Notes under the pieces: generated by a model
What the model was told of the DNA's origin: nothing
Seen by the model: only the letters and a program-made list of their open reading frames with translations
Databases searched by the model: none
Made by a program: the position numbers and the translations under genes
In this document: piece after piece, positions 51,144-59,168 of the stretch
Position numbering within the stretch: position 1 is the stretch's first letter
How the letters are laid out: each line of letters opens with the position of its first letter
Assembly (NCBI RefSeq): GCF_019599145.1
Contig: NZ_CP080647.1
Location: forward strand, 3,472,001 to 3,536,000
Direction: 5' to 3'
Origin: Streptomyces akebiae
GTDB taxonomy: Bacteria > Actinomycetota > Actinomycetes > Streptomycetales > Streptomycetaceae
Length of the DNA stretch: 64,000 bases

Positions 51144-52001
51144 CTAGTTCCCGCCGGTCCCCGGGACGGGAAACGCTCCGGTGGCCCGGCGCGTGATCTC
51201 GCCGTACACCTCGGGGTCGGTCGTGTATTCGCCGAGCACACAGGTCTTCCGGCTGCCGTGGTAGTCCGAGGAACCGGTGGCGAGAAGCCCCAGCTCCTTC
51301 GCCAGGCCGCGCAGCCGTGCCCGGGTCGCCGGCTCGTGCTCCATGTGGTCGACCTCGATGCCGTCGAGTCCGGCGGCGGCCAACTCGGCGATGGCGGACT
51401 CCGGTACCGTCCGGCCGCGCTTGACGGCGGCGGGGTGGGCGAAGACGGCGACGCCGCCGGCGCCCTTGATCAGCCGGATCGCCTCGAAGGGATCCGTCTC
51501 GTGCTTCTCCACGTAGGCACGGCCGCCGTCGGCGAGCCACTGCTCCGTGAAGGCGTCGCCCACGGTCGGTACGACGCCGAGTTCGACGAGCGCGGTGGCC
51601 ACGTGCGGCCGTCCCACGGAACCGCCGGCGGCGATCCGGGCGACCTGGTCCCACGTCACCGGCACACCCAGCTCGTTCAGCTTGGCGATCATCCCGCGGG
51701 CCCGCGGGACCCGGTCGTCCCGGACCAGCTCGCGCTCGGCCAGCAGGTCGGGCTCCTCGGGGTCGAACAGATAGGCCAGCATGTGCATGCTGACGCCGTC
51801 CAGTCGGCACGACAGCTCGGCGCCGGTGACCAGAGTGAGCCCCTCCGGCAGCGCGGCGATGGCCTCGGCGTGCCCGCGCGTGGTGTCGTGGTCGGTCAGC
51901 GCGACGACGTCCAGACCGGCCGCCCCCGCCTTCCGTACCAGCTCCGCCGGGGTGTCCGTACCGTCGGAGGCCGTGGAGTGGCAGTGCAGATCGATACGCA
52001 C
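51144..52001 (-). CDS. PHP-domain phosphoesterase
   Basis: The 285-residue protein has the PHP metal motifs in order: RIDLHCHSTASDG (HxH), ALTDHDT (D-H), a Glu in TGAELSC, FAHPAAVKRG and SSDYHG near the C-terminus. This type includes nucleotide 3',5'-bisphosphate and RNA/ssDNA 5'-to-3' phosphoesterases (YciV/TrpH-like). The start is GTG. It lies upstream of the marC-family gene on the same strand, 170 bases apart. Confidence 0.92.
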   Translation of the reverse strand: MRIDLHCHSTASDGTDTPAELVRKAGAAGLDVVALTDHDTTRGHAEAIAALPEGLTLVTGAELSCRLDGVSMHMLAYLFDPEEPDLLAERELVRDDRVPRARGMIAKLNELGVPVTWDQVARIAAGGSVGRPHVATALVELGVVPTVGDAFTEQWLADGGRAYVEKHETDPFEAIRLIKGAGGVAVFAHPAAVKRGRTVPESAIAELAAAGLDGIEVDHMEHEPATRARLRGLAKELGLLATGSSDYHGSRKTCVLGEYTTDPEVYGEITRRATGAFPVPGTGGN

Positions 52002-52186
52002 GACTCGAACTCCAGGCGCAGAAGAAACGGAAGCGGACGCTCAAGGATAGCGCCCTTCCGGGCAGGTCCTGTCACACCCGAAACCGGGGGTTGACCCCTA
52101 CAGGCCTGAAGCCCAGGGCGAGCGGAAGAGGCGCCTCCCTCTGATCGCGTCTTCGGCGACTGGGGGGCACCACGGCATCAGGCGCC

Positions 52187-52828
52187 CTACGGCTCCAGGA
52201 TGCGCGGCGAGAGTGCTCCGCACGGGAGCAGTTCCACCTCCGCTCCCGCGTCCCGCAGATCCGTCAGCACGAGCTCGTCGTACATCAGCAGCCCCGTCTG
52301 TTCGGGCCACACGATCGCCCACAGCCACAGACCGAGCGCCTCGCCCGCGAAGACCGCGCGGTCGTCCGGCGTGCCGGTGACGTGCCACAGCGGTGTGGGC
52401 CGTCCGGCGGCCAGCACTTTGGCCTGGGGCGGTTTCTCGACGCTCAGGTACGGGCCGGGGTCGGGTCCGTCGATGCCGGCGTACCGCGCACCGAGTCCGA
52501 CGCCGAGTTCCTCCGCGATGAGGACGAGCTCCCCGACACCGCCGAGCGGGCCCGGACCGGAGCAGGCCACGGCGGTGGCACGTCCGCCGCTGCGGTCGTC
52601 CCCGGCGAAGGCGGCACCCGTGAAGAGCCAGCCCACAGGCAGCGGCCAAGGCATCCAGACCGGCACCTTGGCGCGGTGCACGACGACGCTGAGGGCCTCG
52701 ACGCTGGGCGGGATCACGGGCTGCAGCGGGTGCACCGTCCCGTGCGCGGCGCACTGCCAGGAGTCGGCAAAGAGGCCGGGAGCCCTGACCCGGCCACCAC
52801 ACTTCGGGCAACTGGGTTCGCCCCTCAT
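52187..52828 (-). CDS. DUF6758 family protein with N-terminal zinc ribbon
   Basis: The 213-residue protein starts MRGEPSCPKCGGRVRAPG with a CPKC pair, plus a nearby Cys/His (WQCAAHGTVH) that may complete a zinc site. The rest is a mixed alpha/beta domain conserved in Streptomyces but unassigned. ATG 52828 is family-like, although a TTG three codons upstream has the better-spaced GGGGAGG and could be the real start. No function can be given. Confidence 0.8.
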   Translation of the reverse strand: MRGEPSCPKCGGRVRAPGLFADSWQCAAHGTVHPLQPVIPPSVEALSVVVHRAKVPVWMPWPLPVGWLFTGAAFAGDDRSGGRATAVACSGPGPLGGVGELVLIAEELGVGLGARYAGIDGPDPGPYLSVEKPPQAKVLAAGRPTPLWHVTGTPDDRAVFAGEALGLWLWAIVWPEQTGLLMYDELVLTDLRDAGAEVELLPCGALSPRILEP

Positions 52829-53069
52829 AGGGCCCAACGGTCCTCCCCGTGCTTCCTCGCGTCAAGGACGATCACCCGTCCGGCGTGTGCGCGTCACATT
52901 CCGCGCACGAACGCCGGTCTCCGGCCGTCGGTCGGCCCGACGGCCGACCAACGGAATCAACTACCCACACCGCCAAGGGAAGCGGCGGTTTTCGGCCACC
53001 TCTCTGGCGGCCTCCGGTCACGTATGGCGTGCCGTCCGTCACACGGGGAAGCCGTGTCGGCCGGTCCGG

Positions 53070-53654
53070 TCAGTCCAGGGAGACCGACTTGCGGACCGGG
53101 TCACGGAGGTCGGCCCCCTGGGTGAGCCAGCGCTCCTGGAGGGCCTGGGCGCCGTGCACCCGCTTCCAGGCCGCCTCGTTGGGGGTCATCGGCAGGAGGG
53201 GCAGGAACCGGACGGGATCGGCGGGGGCGTCGAGTTCGAGATCCTCGACCAGGCCGCCGGACTCGGCGACGAGGACGGAGGTGAAGGGGGCGCCGGGCCA
53301 GAGCGGATCCCCTACGTCCAGCGAGGCACCGGGGGCCACGACCACGCCCTCGACCTGCGGTGACGCGGCGAGTACGGCGAGCGGGCGCAGCACCTTGTCG
53401 GTGTCGGCGACGCCGCGCCGCACGGACAGGACGAGCTCGGCGCGCGGGCCCTTGACGGGGTCGGCGAGGACCGCGGTGGGGTCGGCCATCGGCTGGGCGG
53501 ACATGCCGAGCGTGGCGTAGCGGACGACGTCGCCGTCGGTGAAACGGAGCACCTCGATGCGGTCCGTGCCGAGGAAGGTGACCGCGGCGCGCGCGTCCGG
53601 TTCGCCCAGCGCGGTGCGCAAACGGGCCTCCACCAACGGAAGAACATCAGCCAT
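53070..53654 (-). CDS. Suppressor-of-fused (SUFU) domain protein
   Basis: The 194-residue protein shows the bacterial SUFU-like pattern: RIEVLRFTDGDVVRYATLGMS, RAELVLSVRRG and, near the end, FLPLLPMTPNEAAWKRVHG, the best-conserved phrase of the family. ATG 53654 is chosen; the ribosome-binding site is weak. In bacteria SUFU proteins often occur as immunity proteins or stand-alone; no toxin gene is adjacent here. The gene is divergent from corA. Confidence 0.85.
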   Translation of the reverse strand: MADVLPLVEARLRTALGEPDARAAVTFLGTDRIEVLRFTDGDVVRYATLGMSAQPMADPTAVLADPVKGPRAELVLSVRRGVADTDKVLRPLAVLAASPQVEGVVVAPGASLDVGDPLWPGAPFTSVLVAESGGLVEDLELDAPADPVRFLPLLPMTPNEAAWKRVHGAQALQERWLTQGADLRDPVRKSVSLD

Positions 53655-54191
53655 GAGCCGAGCATAGAACTCGTCAGGAACAGGCAAACGGGCGCCTTGA
53701 CACTTCAGCCGGCTGTTAGTCTGGGGCGCCGGTCGGGACAGCACGCGGGCAGCACGCAGAAGCCTCGTTCTCAAGGCTTCTCACACCTTGGCGTCCCGGA
53801 CCGAGAAGACTGACTCCCCTACGGGGAACCCCGGATGGGGTATGGAACGTCCCTTACGAGGGACCGGCCGGAGGAGGTGGGGCTGCGATGGACCGAAGTC
53901 GACCTGGCAGTACCACCCGCTCTTCCGCTGTTCGAGTTCCGTAGCGCTGGTCGTAGCCGTAGTACTCGCTCCGCTGGCTACCACCCTCACTCGCGTCGCA
54001 TGCCGTTCGCCGGTCGTCGCGCATCGGAAGAGCACTTCTTTCCCGTCTTGATCTGAATCAAGCGAAGCTGTCACCGCGACGGTGCGGTGCTCCCCGCTTT
54101 GTGGACGTGCCAAACATCCGCAGTCAAAACGTCCCCATTCCGGGTAGTTCCAACCGTCGTCGGCGGCCTTTCGTTGCGAAGGAGCCAGCTC
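53655..54191 (+). promoter_or_regulatory. Long structured leader upstream of corA
   Basis: These 537 bases contain a consensus -35 TTGACA (53697-53702) and a hairpin with an eight-base-pair stem (AGAAGCCT / AGGCTTCT, 53758-53781). Three short hairpins follow in a row (CCCC/GGGG at 53816-53826 and 53829-53840; GTCCC/GGGAC at 53849-53864), then a strong ribosome-binding site with a short ORF. Near 54050-54065 the sequence is AT-richer and could hold a second promoter. I do not recognise the M-box or another known riboswitch. Confidence 0.5.
53888..53944 (+). CDS. Possible 18-residue leader peptide of corA
   Basis: ATG 53888, ten bases after GGAGGAGG, opens a frame encoding MDRSRPGSTTRSSAVRVP, rich in Arg and with Pro near both ends. 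Short Pro-containing leader ORFs control Mg2+ transporter genes in enteric bacteria; the parallel here is inference. An overlapping 73-codon frame from 53835 is an alternative product. Confidence 0.4.
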   Translation: MDRSRPGSTTRSSAVRVP

Positions 54192-55316
54192 ATGTCGATG
54201 ATCCACAACCTGCGTGCCGCGGTCCGCCCGTCCCGTCCCTCGCGGCTGTCGCTGCGCAAGGACGGCGGGGTGTACGACGCCACGCGTCCGGCGGAGGCGG
54301 CCACGGCCGTCGTGGACTGCGCCGTGTACCGCGACGGCGCGCGCGTGTCGTTCGAGCGCAACCTGACCCCGCACGAGGCGATCCGTCAGGTGCGCCGTGA
54401 CGGCGGCTTCGTCTGGATCGGCCTGCACGAGCCGTCGGAGGCCGAATTCTCCGGTATCGCGGCCGAGTTCGGGCTGCACCCGCTGGCCGTGGAGGACGCG
54501 GTGCACGCGCACCAGCGGCCGAAGCTGGAGCGGTACGACGACACCCTCTTCACCGTCTTCAAGACCATCCACTACGTCGAGCACGACGAACTCACCGCCA
54601 CCAGCGAGGTCGTGGAGTCCGGCGAGGTCATGTGCTTCACCGGGCGGGACTTCTTCATCACCGTCCGGCACGGCGGGCAGGGCTCGTTGCGGGCGCTGCG
54701 TCACCGGCTGCAGGACGACCCGGAGTTGCTCGGCAAGGGACCCTCCGCCGTGCTGCACGCCATCGCCGACCATGTCGTCGACGGGTACGTGGCGGTCGCG
54801 GACGCCGTGCAGGACGACATCGACGAGGTGGAGACGGAGGTGTTCTCCCCCGGGCGCAAGGGCACGCCCCGGGGTACCGACGCCGGCCGGATCTACCAAC
54901 TCAAGCGCGAGGTCATGGAGTTCAAGCGCGCGGTGCTGCCGCTGGTGCGGCCCATGCAGCTGCTGAGCGAGCGGCCGATGCGGCTGATCGACCCCGACAT
55001 CCAGAAGTACTTCCGTGACGTGGCCGACCACCTCGCCCGCGTCCAGGAGCAGGTCGTCGGCTTCGACGAGCTGCTCAACTCGATCCTCCAGGCGAACCTG
55101 GCGCAGGCCTCCGTCGCGCAGAACGAGGACATGCGCAAGATCACGTCCTGGGCGGCCATCATCGCCGTGCCGACGATGGTCTGTGGCGTGTACGGCATGA
55201 ACTTCGACTACATGCCGGAGACGCACTGGAAGTACGGCTACCCGGTGGTCCTCGGCGTCACGGTCGCGCTCTGCCTCGGCATCCACCGGACGCTGAAGCG
55301 CAACGGGTGGCTGTGA
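54192..55316 (+). CDS. corA: CorA family Mg2+/Co2+ transporter
   Basis: The 374-residue protein has a large cytosolic N-terminal domain with the typical FVWIGLHEPSEAEF and EDAVHAHQRPKLERYDD segments, a long stalk helix, and two C-terminal transmembrane helices with the selectivity motif GMN (335-337) in VYGMNFDYMPE. ATG 54192 has AAGGAG seven bases upstream. CorA forms pentamers importing Mg2+, Co2+ or Ni2+. The long structured leader suggests regulation after transcription starts. Confidence 0.94.
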   Translation: MSMIHNLRAAVRPSRPSRLSLRKDGGVYDATRPAEAATAVVDCAVYRDGARVSFERNLTPHEAIRQVRRDGGFVWIGLHEPSEAEFSGIAAEFGLHPLAVEDAVHAHQRPKLERYDDTLFTVFKTIHYVEHDELTATSEVVESGEVMCFTGRDFFITVRHGGQGSLRALRHRLQDDPELLGKGPSAVLHAIADHVVDGYVAVADAVQDDIDEVETEVFSPGRKGTPRGTDAGRIYQLKREVMEFKRAVLPLVRPMQLLSERPMRLIDPDIQKYFRDVADHLARVQEQVVGFDELLNSILQANLAQASVAQNEDMRKITSWAAIIAVPTMVCGVYGMNFDYMPETHWKYGYPVVLGVTVALCLGIHRTLKRNGWL

Positions 55317-55354
55317 CGGGGTGAGCCCTGGTCGAGGCGGGGGCCGAGGTCTTC

Positions 55355-55449
55355 GGGCGGGCTCGGTTCGTACTGCGAGCGGGCGGGCTCGGTTCGTACC
55401 TCGAGCGGGCGGGCTCGGTTCGTACCTCGAGCGGGCGGGCTCGGTTCAC
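55355..55449 (+). repeat. 26-bp tandem repeats, 3.6 copies
   Basis: The unit GGGCGGGCTCGGTTCGTACC plus TCGAGC repeats at 55355, 55381 and 55407, with a partial fourth copy from 55433. The first copy differs at two adjacent positions. It lies between corA and the next gene, directly upstream of that gene's -10 element. Confidence 0.85.
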
Positions 55450-55460
55450 AAGGGCACGGT

Positions 55461-55466
55461 TAGGCT
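55461..55466 (+). promoter_or_regulatory. -10 element of a leaderless gene
   Basis: TAGGCT ends six bases before the ATG of the next gene, which lacks a ribosome-binding site. The tandem repeats lie just upstream where the -35 would be. Confidence 0.55.
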
Positions 55467-55472
55467 GCCCCC

Positions 55473-56048
55473 ATGACCGCCGATTCGCTCCCCGCCGATT
55501 CGCCGACCTCCGACGCGCTGCTCGAAGCGGCCCTCGTCGAAGAGGCCACCAAGAAGTCCGGGCTGATCTGGGTCCGAGGTGGTGGGGCGGATGCACAGCA
55601 GAGCCCCGGTGGGGCGTCGCGGGCGTTGTGGCACGTCTGGCACGAGGGTGCGGCGTGTGTCGTGGGCGACGGGCCGGGTGAGCAGCCGCTGCCCGGGCTG
55701 GTCGGCGGGGGCTCGGCGGTGGTGACCGTCCGCAGCAAGGACAAGGGCGGGCGGCTGGTCGGCTGGGCGGCGCACGTCGTCGAGCTGGTCCCGGACTCCC
55801 CCGAGTGGGAATCCGCCGTGGCCGAGCTGAAGGGCAAACGGCTCAACGCCCCCGACGGTGAGGCCATGCCGGCCCGTTGGGCCCGGGAGTGCCGGGTGCT
55901 CCGCCTGGAGCCGACGGGAACGATTCTGCCCCTGCCCGACGGCGATCTGGCACGGGCGCCGGTCGCCACGTCGGCGACCACCCGGCAGCCGGTTCCGGCG
56001 GCGGTACCACGCCTGCTCTTCACCCGCCGCAAGCGCGGCAAGGGCTGA
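55473..56048 (+). CDS. Conserved hypothetical protein
   Basis: The 191-residue product has a mostly beta-rich central part (SGLIWVRGGG, ASRALWHVWHEGAACVVGDG, SAVVTVRSKDKGGRLVGWAAHVVEL) and a basic C-terminus (RLLFTRRKRGKG). The pattern recalls a split-barrel (pyridoxamine-oxidase-like) fold, but cofactor residues cannot be assigned. The start ATG is supported by a -10 at leaderless distance. Function is unknown. Confidence 0.75.
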   Translation: MTADSLPADSPTSDALLEAALVEEATKKSGLIWVRGGGADAQQSPGGASRALWHVWHEGAACVVGDGPGEQPLPGLVGGGSAVVTVRSKDKGGRLVGWAAHVVELVPDSPEWESAVAELKGKRLNAPDGEAMPARWARECRVLRLEPTGTILPLPDGDLARAPVATSATTRQPVPAAVPRLLFTRRKRGKG

Positions 56049-56176
56049 GAAAGCGGGCCCGCCCTGCCACACGGCCCCTCATGGGCATCTGCTCGGGCCC
56101 GAAAGGCGGCAGGAGATCCGCCGGATCGGCGCCGCCGAAGCCCATCCCGACATCGATCAGCGCCGCGGCGGCGTGC

Positions 56177-56935
56177 TCATGAGCTCGGCAGTTGCTTTCC
56201 GTAGTCCACCACCGACTTCTCGTCCGGCTCCTCCAGGGTGAAGTCCTTGCCCCAGTCGGAGAGGAGGATGGTGCCGGCGTCGCCGGCGCGGACGAGGCGC
56301 AGGGGGTAGGGAGTGCCTTCGAGGGACACGTCGAGCGTGCCACCGGAGCCCTTGTCGCCGGTGATGCGGATGGTGCGGGTGCCGGACTGCTCGTGGTGGC
56401 CCTCGGTGGACAGCGTGCCGTGCAGGGTGAGCAGGCTGTTGAGGAGGACGTCCTTGTCGGTGAAGCCGCTGAACCGCTTGTAGGCGGGGTCACCGGTCGG
56501 CACCTTCACATACATGCCGTCCAGCTTGTCCGCGGCGGCCGTCTCCGAGTCCTCGTTCTTCCCGCCGTCCTTCCCGGAGTCCTGGGGGTCCCAGAAGTCC
56601 GCGTCGGCTTTGAGGAAGAGGTGCTCCCCCACCTTCAGCAGCCGGAACGTGGAGCCCTCCGACGTCACCGAACCCGTACCGCCATCCTCCTTCAGGCGCA
56701 TGTCCAGCTTGTAGGTCCTGCCGTTGCTCACCACGGCCCCGGACAGCCTGACCGTGTCCGCCGCCGTGGCGGCCGCCCTGGTCGTGCTCTGGATCTTCGC
56801 CGGCTCCAGCTTGCCGACCCCGTTGGTGCCCTCGTTGGGATCCTCACCGCATCCTGTGAGCCCCAGCCCGCCGACCACGAGGGTGCAGACGGCGCTCACC
56901 AGTGCGGCCCTTCGGGTACGGGGAATCACAGTCAC
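56177..56935 (-). CDS. Lipoprotein, LppX/LprAFG-like beta fold
   Basis: The 252-residue protein has a twin-charge N-terminus (PRTRRAAL), hydrophobic core and lipobox LTGC (Cys about residue 29). The mature domain alternates short strands and charged turns in the manner of LppX_LprAFG lipid-carrier lipoproteins (VRLSGAVVSNGRTYKLDMRL, EGSTFRLLKVGEHLFLKAD). GTG 56935 has GAGG upstream at a rather long spacing; a GTG two codons later is an alternative. It probably shuttles or binds a lipid at the outer face of the membrane; inference from fold only. Confidence 0.8.
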   Translation of the reverse strand: MTVIPRTRRAALVSAVCTLVVGGLGLTGCGEDPNEGTNGVGKLEPAKIQSTTRAAATAADTVRLSGAVVSNGRTYKLDMRLKEDGGTGSVTSEGSTFRLLKVGEHLFLKADADFWDPQDSGKDGGKNEDSETAAADKLDGMYVKVPTGDPAYKRFSGFTDKDVLLNSLLTLHGTLSTEGHHEQSGTRTIRITGDKGSGGTLDVSLEGTPYPLRLVRAGDAGTILLSDWGKDFTLEEPDEKSVVDYGKQLPSS

Positions 56936-57111
56936 AGGCGATGCACCTCTTCGTGGGGAGTCCAGGCGTACCGCAGAGTACCGGGGCTCCCGAACCACCA
57001 AGGAGCCAGTCCGTCCGCACCGCTCACCAGGGCATATCCGATCGGGACGGGCTAGCCTGAAGCCGTCCTAGGCGGACATTCCCCTCACGACGGGAAGGAA
57101 AGGGGCGGCTC

Positions 57112-58413
57112 ATGGCGGCGGTGGCGGCCCGGATCTTCGTCTCCCACCTCTCCGGCGTCGCCGTCTTCGACCCGAACGGCGATCAGGTGGGGCGCGTCCG
57201 GGATCTGGTGGCCATCCTGCGGGTGGGCCGCAAGCCCCCGCGCCTGCTCGGCCTGGTCGTCGAACTGTCCACCCGCCGCCGGATCTTCCTGCCCATGACC
57301 CGGGTCACCGGCATCGAGTCGGGCCAGGTCATCACCACCGGAGTCCTGAACGTGCGCCGCTTCGAGCAGCGCCCCACCGAGCGCCTCGTCATCGGAGAAC
57401 TGCTGGACCGGCGCGTGACCCTCGTCGAGACCGGCGAGGAGGTGACGGTCCTGGACATCTCGGTCCAGCAGCTGCCGGCCCGCCGGGACTGGGAGATCGA
57501 CCGGGTGTTCGTCCGCAAGGGCAAGGGCGGGACGTTCCGTCGGCACAAGGGCGAGACGGTCACCGTGGAGTGGTCGGCGGTCACCGGCTTCTCGCTGGAG
57601 GAGCACGGGCAGGGTGCCGAGAACCTCCTCGCGACCTTCGAGCAGCTCCGCCCCGCCGACCTGGCCAATGTGCTGCACCACCTCTCCCCCAAGCGCCGGG
57701 CCGAGGTCGCCGCCGCCCTCGACGACGACCGGCTCGCCGACGTCCTGGAGGAGCTGCCCGAGGACGACCAGATCGAGATCCTCGGCAAGCTCAAGGAGGA
57801 GCGGGCCGCCGACGTCCTGGAGGCCATGGATCCGGACGACGCCGCCGACCTCCTCGCCGAGCTCCCCGAGGAGGAACAGGAACGGCTGTTGACCCTGATG
57901 CAGCCGGACGACGCGGCGGACGTACGGCGGCTGATGGCGTACGAGGAGAAGACCGCCGGCGGTCTGATGACCACCGAGCCGATCGTGCTGCGCCCGGACG
58001 CGACCGTCGCCGACGCGCTCGCCAGGGTCCGCAACGCCGACCTGTCCCCCGCCCTCGCCGCCCAGGTGTACGTGTGCCGGCCGCCGGACGAGACCCCGAC
58101 CGGCAAGTACCTCGGCACGGTGCACTTCCAGCGGCTGCTGCGGGACCCGCCGTACACCCTGGTCAGCGCGCTCGTCGACGACGATCTTCAGCCGCTGGAC
58201 CCGGAGGCCGCGCTGCGCGCCGTCGCCGGGTTCTTCGCGACGTACGACATGGTCGCGGCGCCCGTGGTCGACGAGAGCGGCTCGCTGCTGGGCGCGGTGA
58301 CCGTCGACGACGTACTGGACCACATGCTCCCCGAGGACTGGCGGGAGACGGAGTTCCATCTGTACGAGGACGACGGCGTCGCGGACGGGCAGGGGGCCGA
58401 CAATGGCTCCTGA
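57112..58413 (+). CDS. PRC-barrel / MgtE N-domain / CBS-pair protein without membrane domain
   Basis: The 433-residue protein has two PRC-barrel-like regions (about 1-80 and 90-160), an MgtE_N superhelical domain rich in LADVLEELPEDDQIEIL repeats (170-285) and a CBS pair (MTTEPIVLRPDATVADAL from about 290). It lacks the five-helix transporter domain of MgtE, so it resembles the cytosolic Mg2+-sensing half of MgtE alone. ATG 57112 is preceded by GGAAGGAAAGGGG. Its stop overlaps the DUF1003 start by 11 bases. Rv1232c is the mycobacterial counterpart. Confidence 0.88.
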   Translation: MAAVAARIFVSHLSGVAVFDPNGDQVGRVRDLVAILRVGRKPPRLLGLVVELSTRRRIFLPMTRVTGIESGQVITTGVLNVRRFEQRPTERLVIGELLDRRVTLVETGEEVTVLDISVQQLPARRDWEIDRVFVRKGKGGTFRRHKGETVTVEWSAVTGFSLEEHGQGAENLLATFEQLRPADLANVLHHLSPKRRAEVAAALDDDRLADVLEELPEDDQIEILGKLKEERAADVLEAMDPDDAADLLAELPEEEQERLLTLMQPDDAADVRRLMAYEEKTAGGLMTTEPIVLRPDATVADALARVRNADLSPALAAQVYVCRPPDETPTGKYLGTVHFQRLLRDPPYTLVSALVDDDLQPLDPEAALRAVAGFFATYDMVAAPVVDESGSLLGAVTVDDVLDHMLPEDWRETEFHLYEDDGVADGQGADNGS

Positions 58414-59125
58414 CCGGGACGGGCGTGAGGCCCGGGAGGGGCGGGAGGGCCGGCCCGGAGGACGTGAGGGGCGGGACGGGCGGCACCTGGGGCGCGAGCG
58501 CGCGCACTCCGCCGCGGGAGTGCGGGAGCGCACGTCGCCCTCCGGGACTCCTCTGAGGGATCGCACACCCTCCGGGGCCACCGCCCGCCCGCGTACGCGT
58601 CTCGACCTGCCGCTGCCGCGCCGGGCCAGGCTCCTGCCCGAATGGGACCCGGAGGCCTTCGGACGGCTGTCGGAGCGGATCGCGCGGTTCCTGGGCACCG
58701 GTCGGTTCATCGTCTGGATGACGGTCGTCATCATCCTGTGGGTGGTGTGGAACGTCTCCGCCCCGAGCGACCTGCGGTTCGACAACTACCCGTTCATCTT
58801 CCTCACCCTGATGCTCTCCCTCCAGGCCTCCTACGCGGCCCCGCTGATCCTGCTCGCGCAGAACCGCCAGGACGACCGCGACCGCGTCAACCTCGAACAG
58901 GACCGCAAACAGAACGAACGGTCGATCGCCGACACCGAATACCTGACCAGGGAGATCGCCGCGTTGCGCATCGGCCTCGGCGAGGTCGCCACCCGCGACT
59001 GGCTGCGTTCGGAGCTCCAGGACCTGGTCAGGGACATGCACGAACACGACGGTGACGGGCCGCGCGGGACCCGGACCGTATTCCCGCCGGAGCACCACCG
59101 CGGACGTGACATGGGCGACCGCTGA
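58403..59125 (+). CDS. DUF1003 membrane protein
   Basis: The 240-residue protein has a disordered Arg/Gly-rich N-terminus (1-70), then the DUF1003 core. That core has two transmembrane helices (about 110-130 and 142-165) separated by SDLRFDNYPFIFL, with FIVWMTVVIILWVVWN and the basic helix QNRQDDRDR. Function is unknown, but the gene always seems to be coupled to an MgtE_N/CBS gene in this block, and here their reading frames overlap. The two may form a divalent-cation-responsive membrane complex, which is inference. Confidence 0.88.
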   Translation: MAPDRDGREAREGREGRPGGREGRDGRHLGRERAHSAAGVRERTSPSGTPLRDRTPSGATARPRTRLDLPLPRRARLLPEWDPEAFGRLSERIARFLGTGRFIVWMTVVIILWVVWNVSAPSDLRFDNYPFIFLTLMLSLQASYAAPLILLAQNRQDDRDRVNLEQDRKQNERSIADTEYLTREIAALRIGLGEVATRDWLRSELQDLVRDMHEHDGDGPRGTRTVFPPEHHRGRDMGDR

Positions 59126-59155
59126 CAGGGCTCCCAGCGGCCCCGCGCAGCGCCG

Positions 59156-59161
59156 TACCAT
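59156..59161 (+). promoter_or_regulatory. -10 element of leaderless mrp
   Basis: TACCAT ends seven bases before the mrp ATG, and there is no ribosome-binding site. This is the third gene in the right half with this arrangement. Confidence 0.5.
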
Positions 59162-59168
59162 CGTCCTT

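Noticed and set aside
53070..53654. SUFU protein as immunity protein of a polymorphic toxin
   Set aside because: No toxin or secretion-marker gene lies nearby; flanking genes are DUF6758 and corA.
53835..54056. A 73-codon ORF overlapping the corA leader peptide
   Set aside because: Its composition is Arg/Ser-rich without domain and the ribosome-binding site is weaker than that of the overlapping 18-codon ORF; it remains only an alternative.
53655..54191. M-box (Mg2+) riboswitch upstream of corA
   Set aside because: Hairpins are present but the conserved M-box sequence blocks are not seen, so no named riboswitch is claimed.
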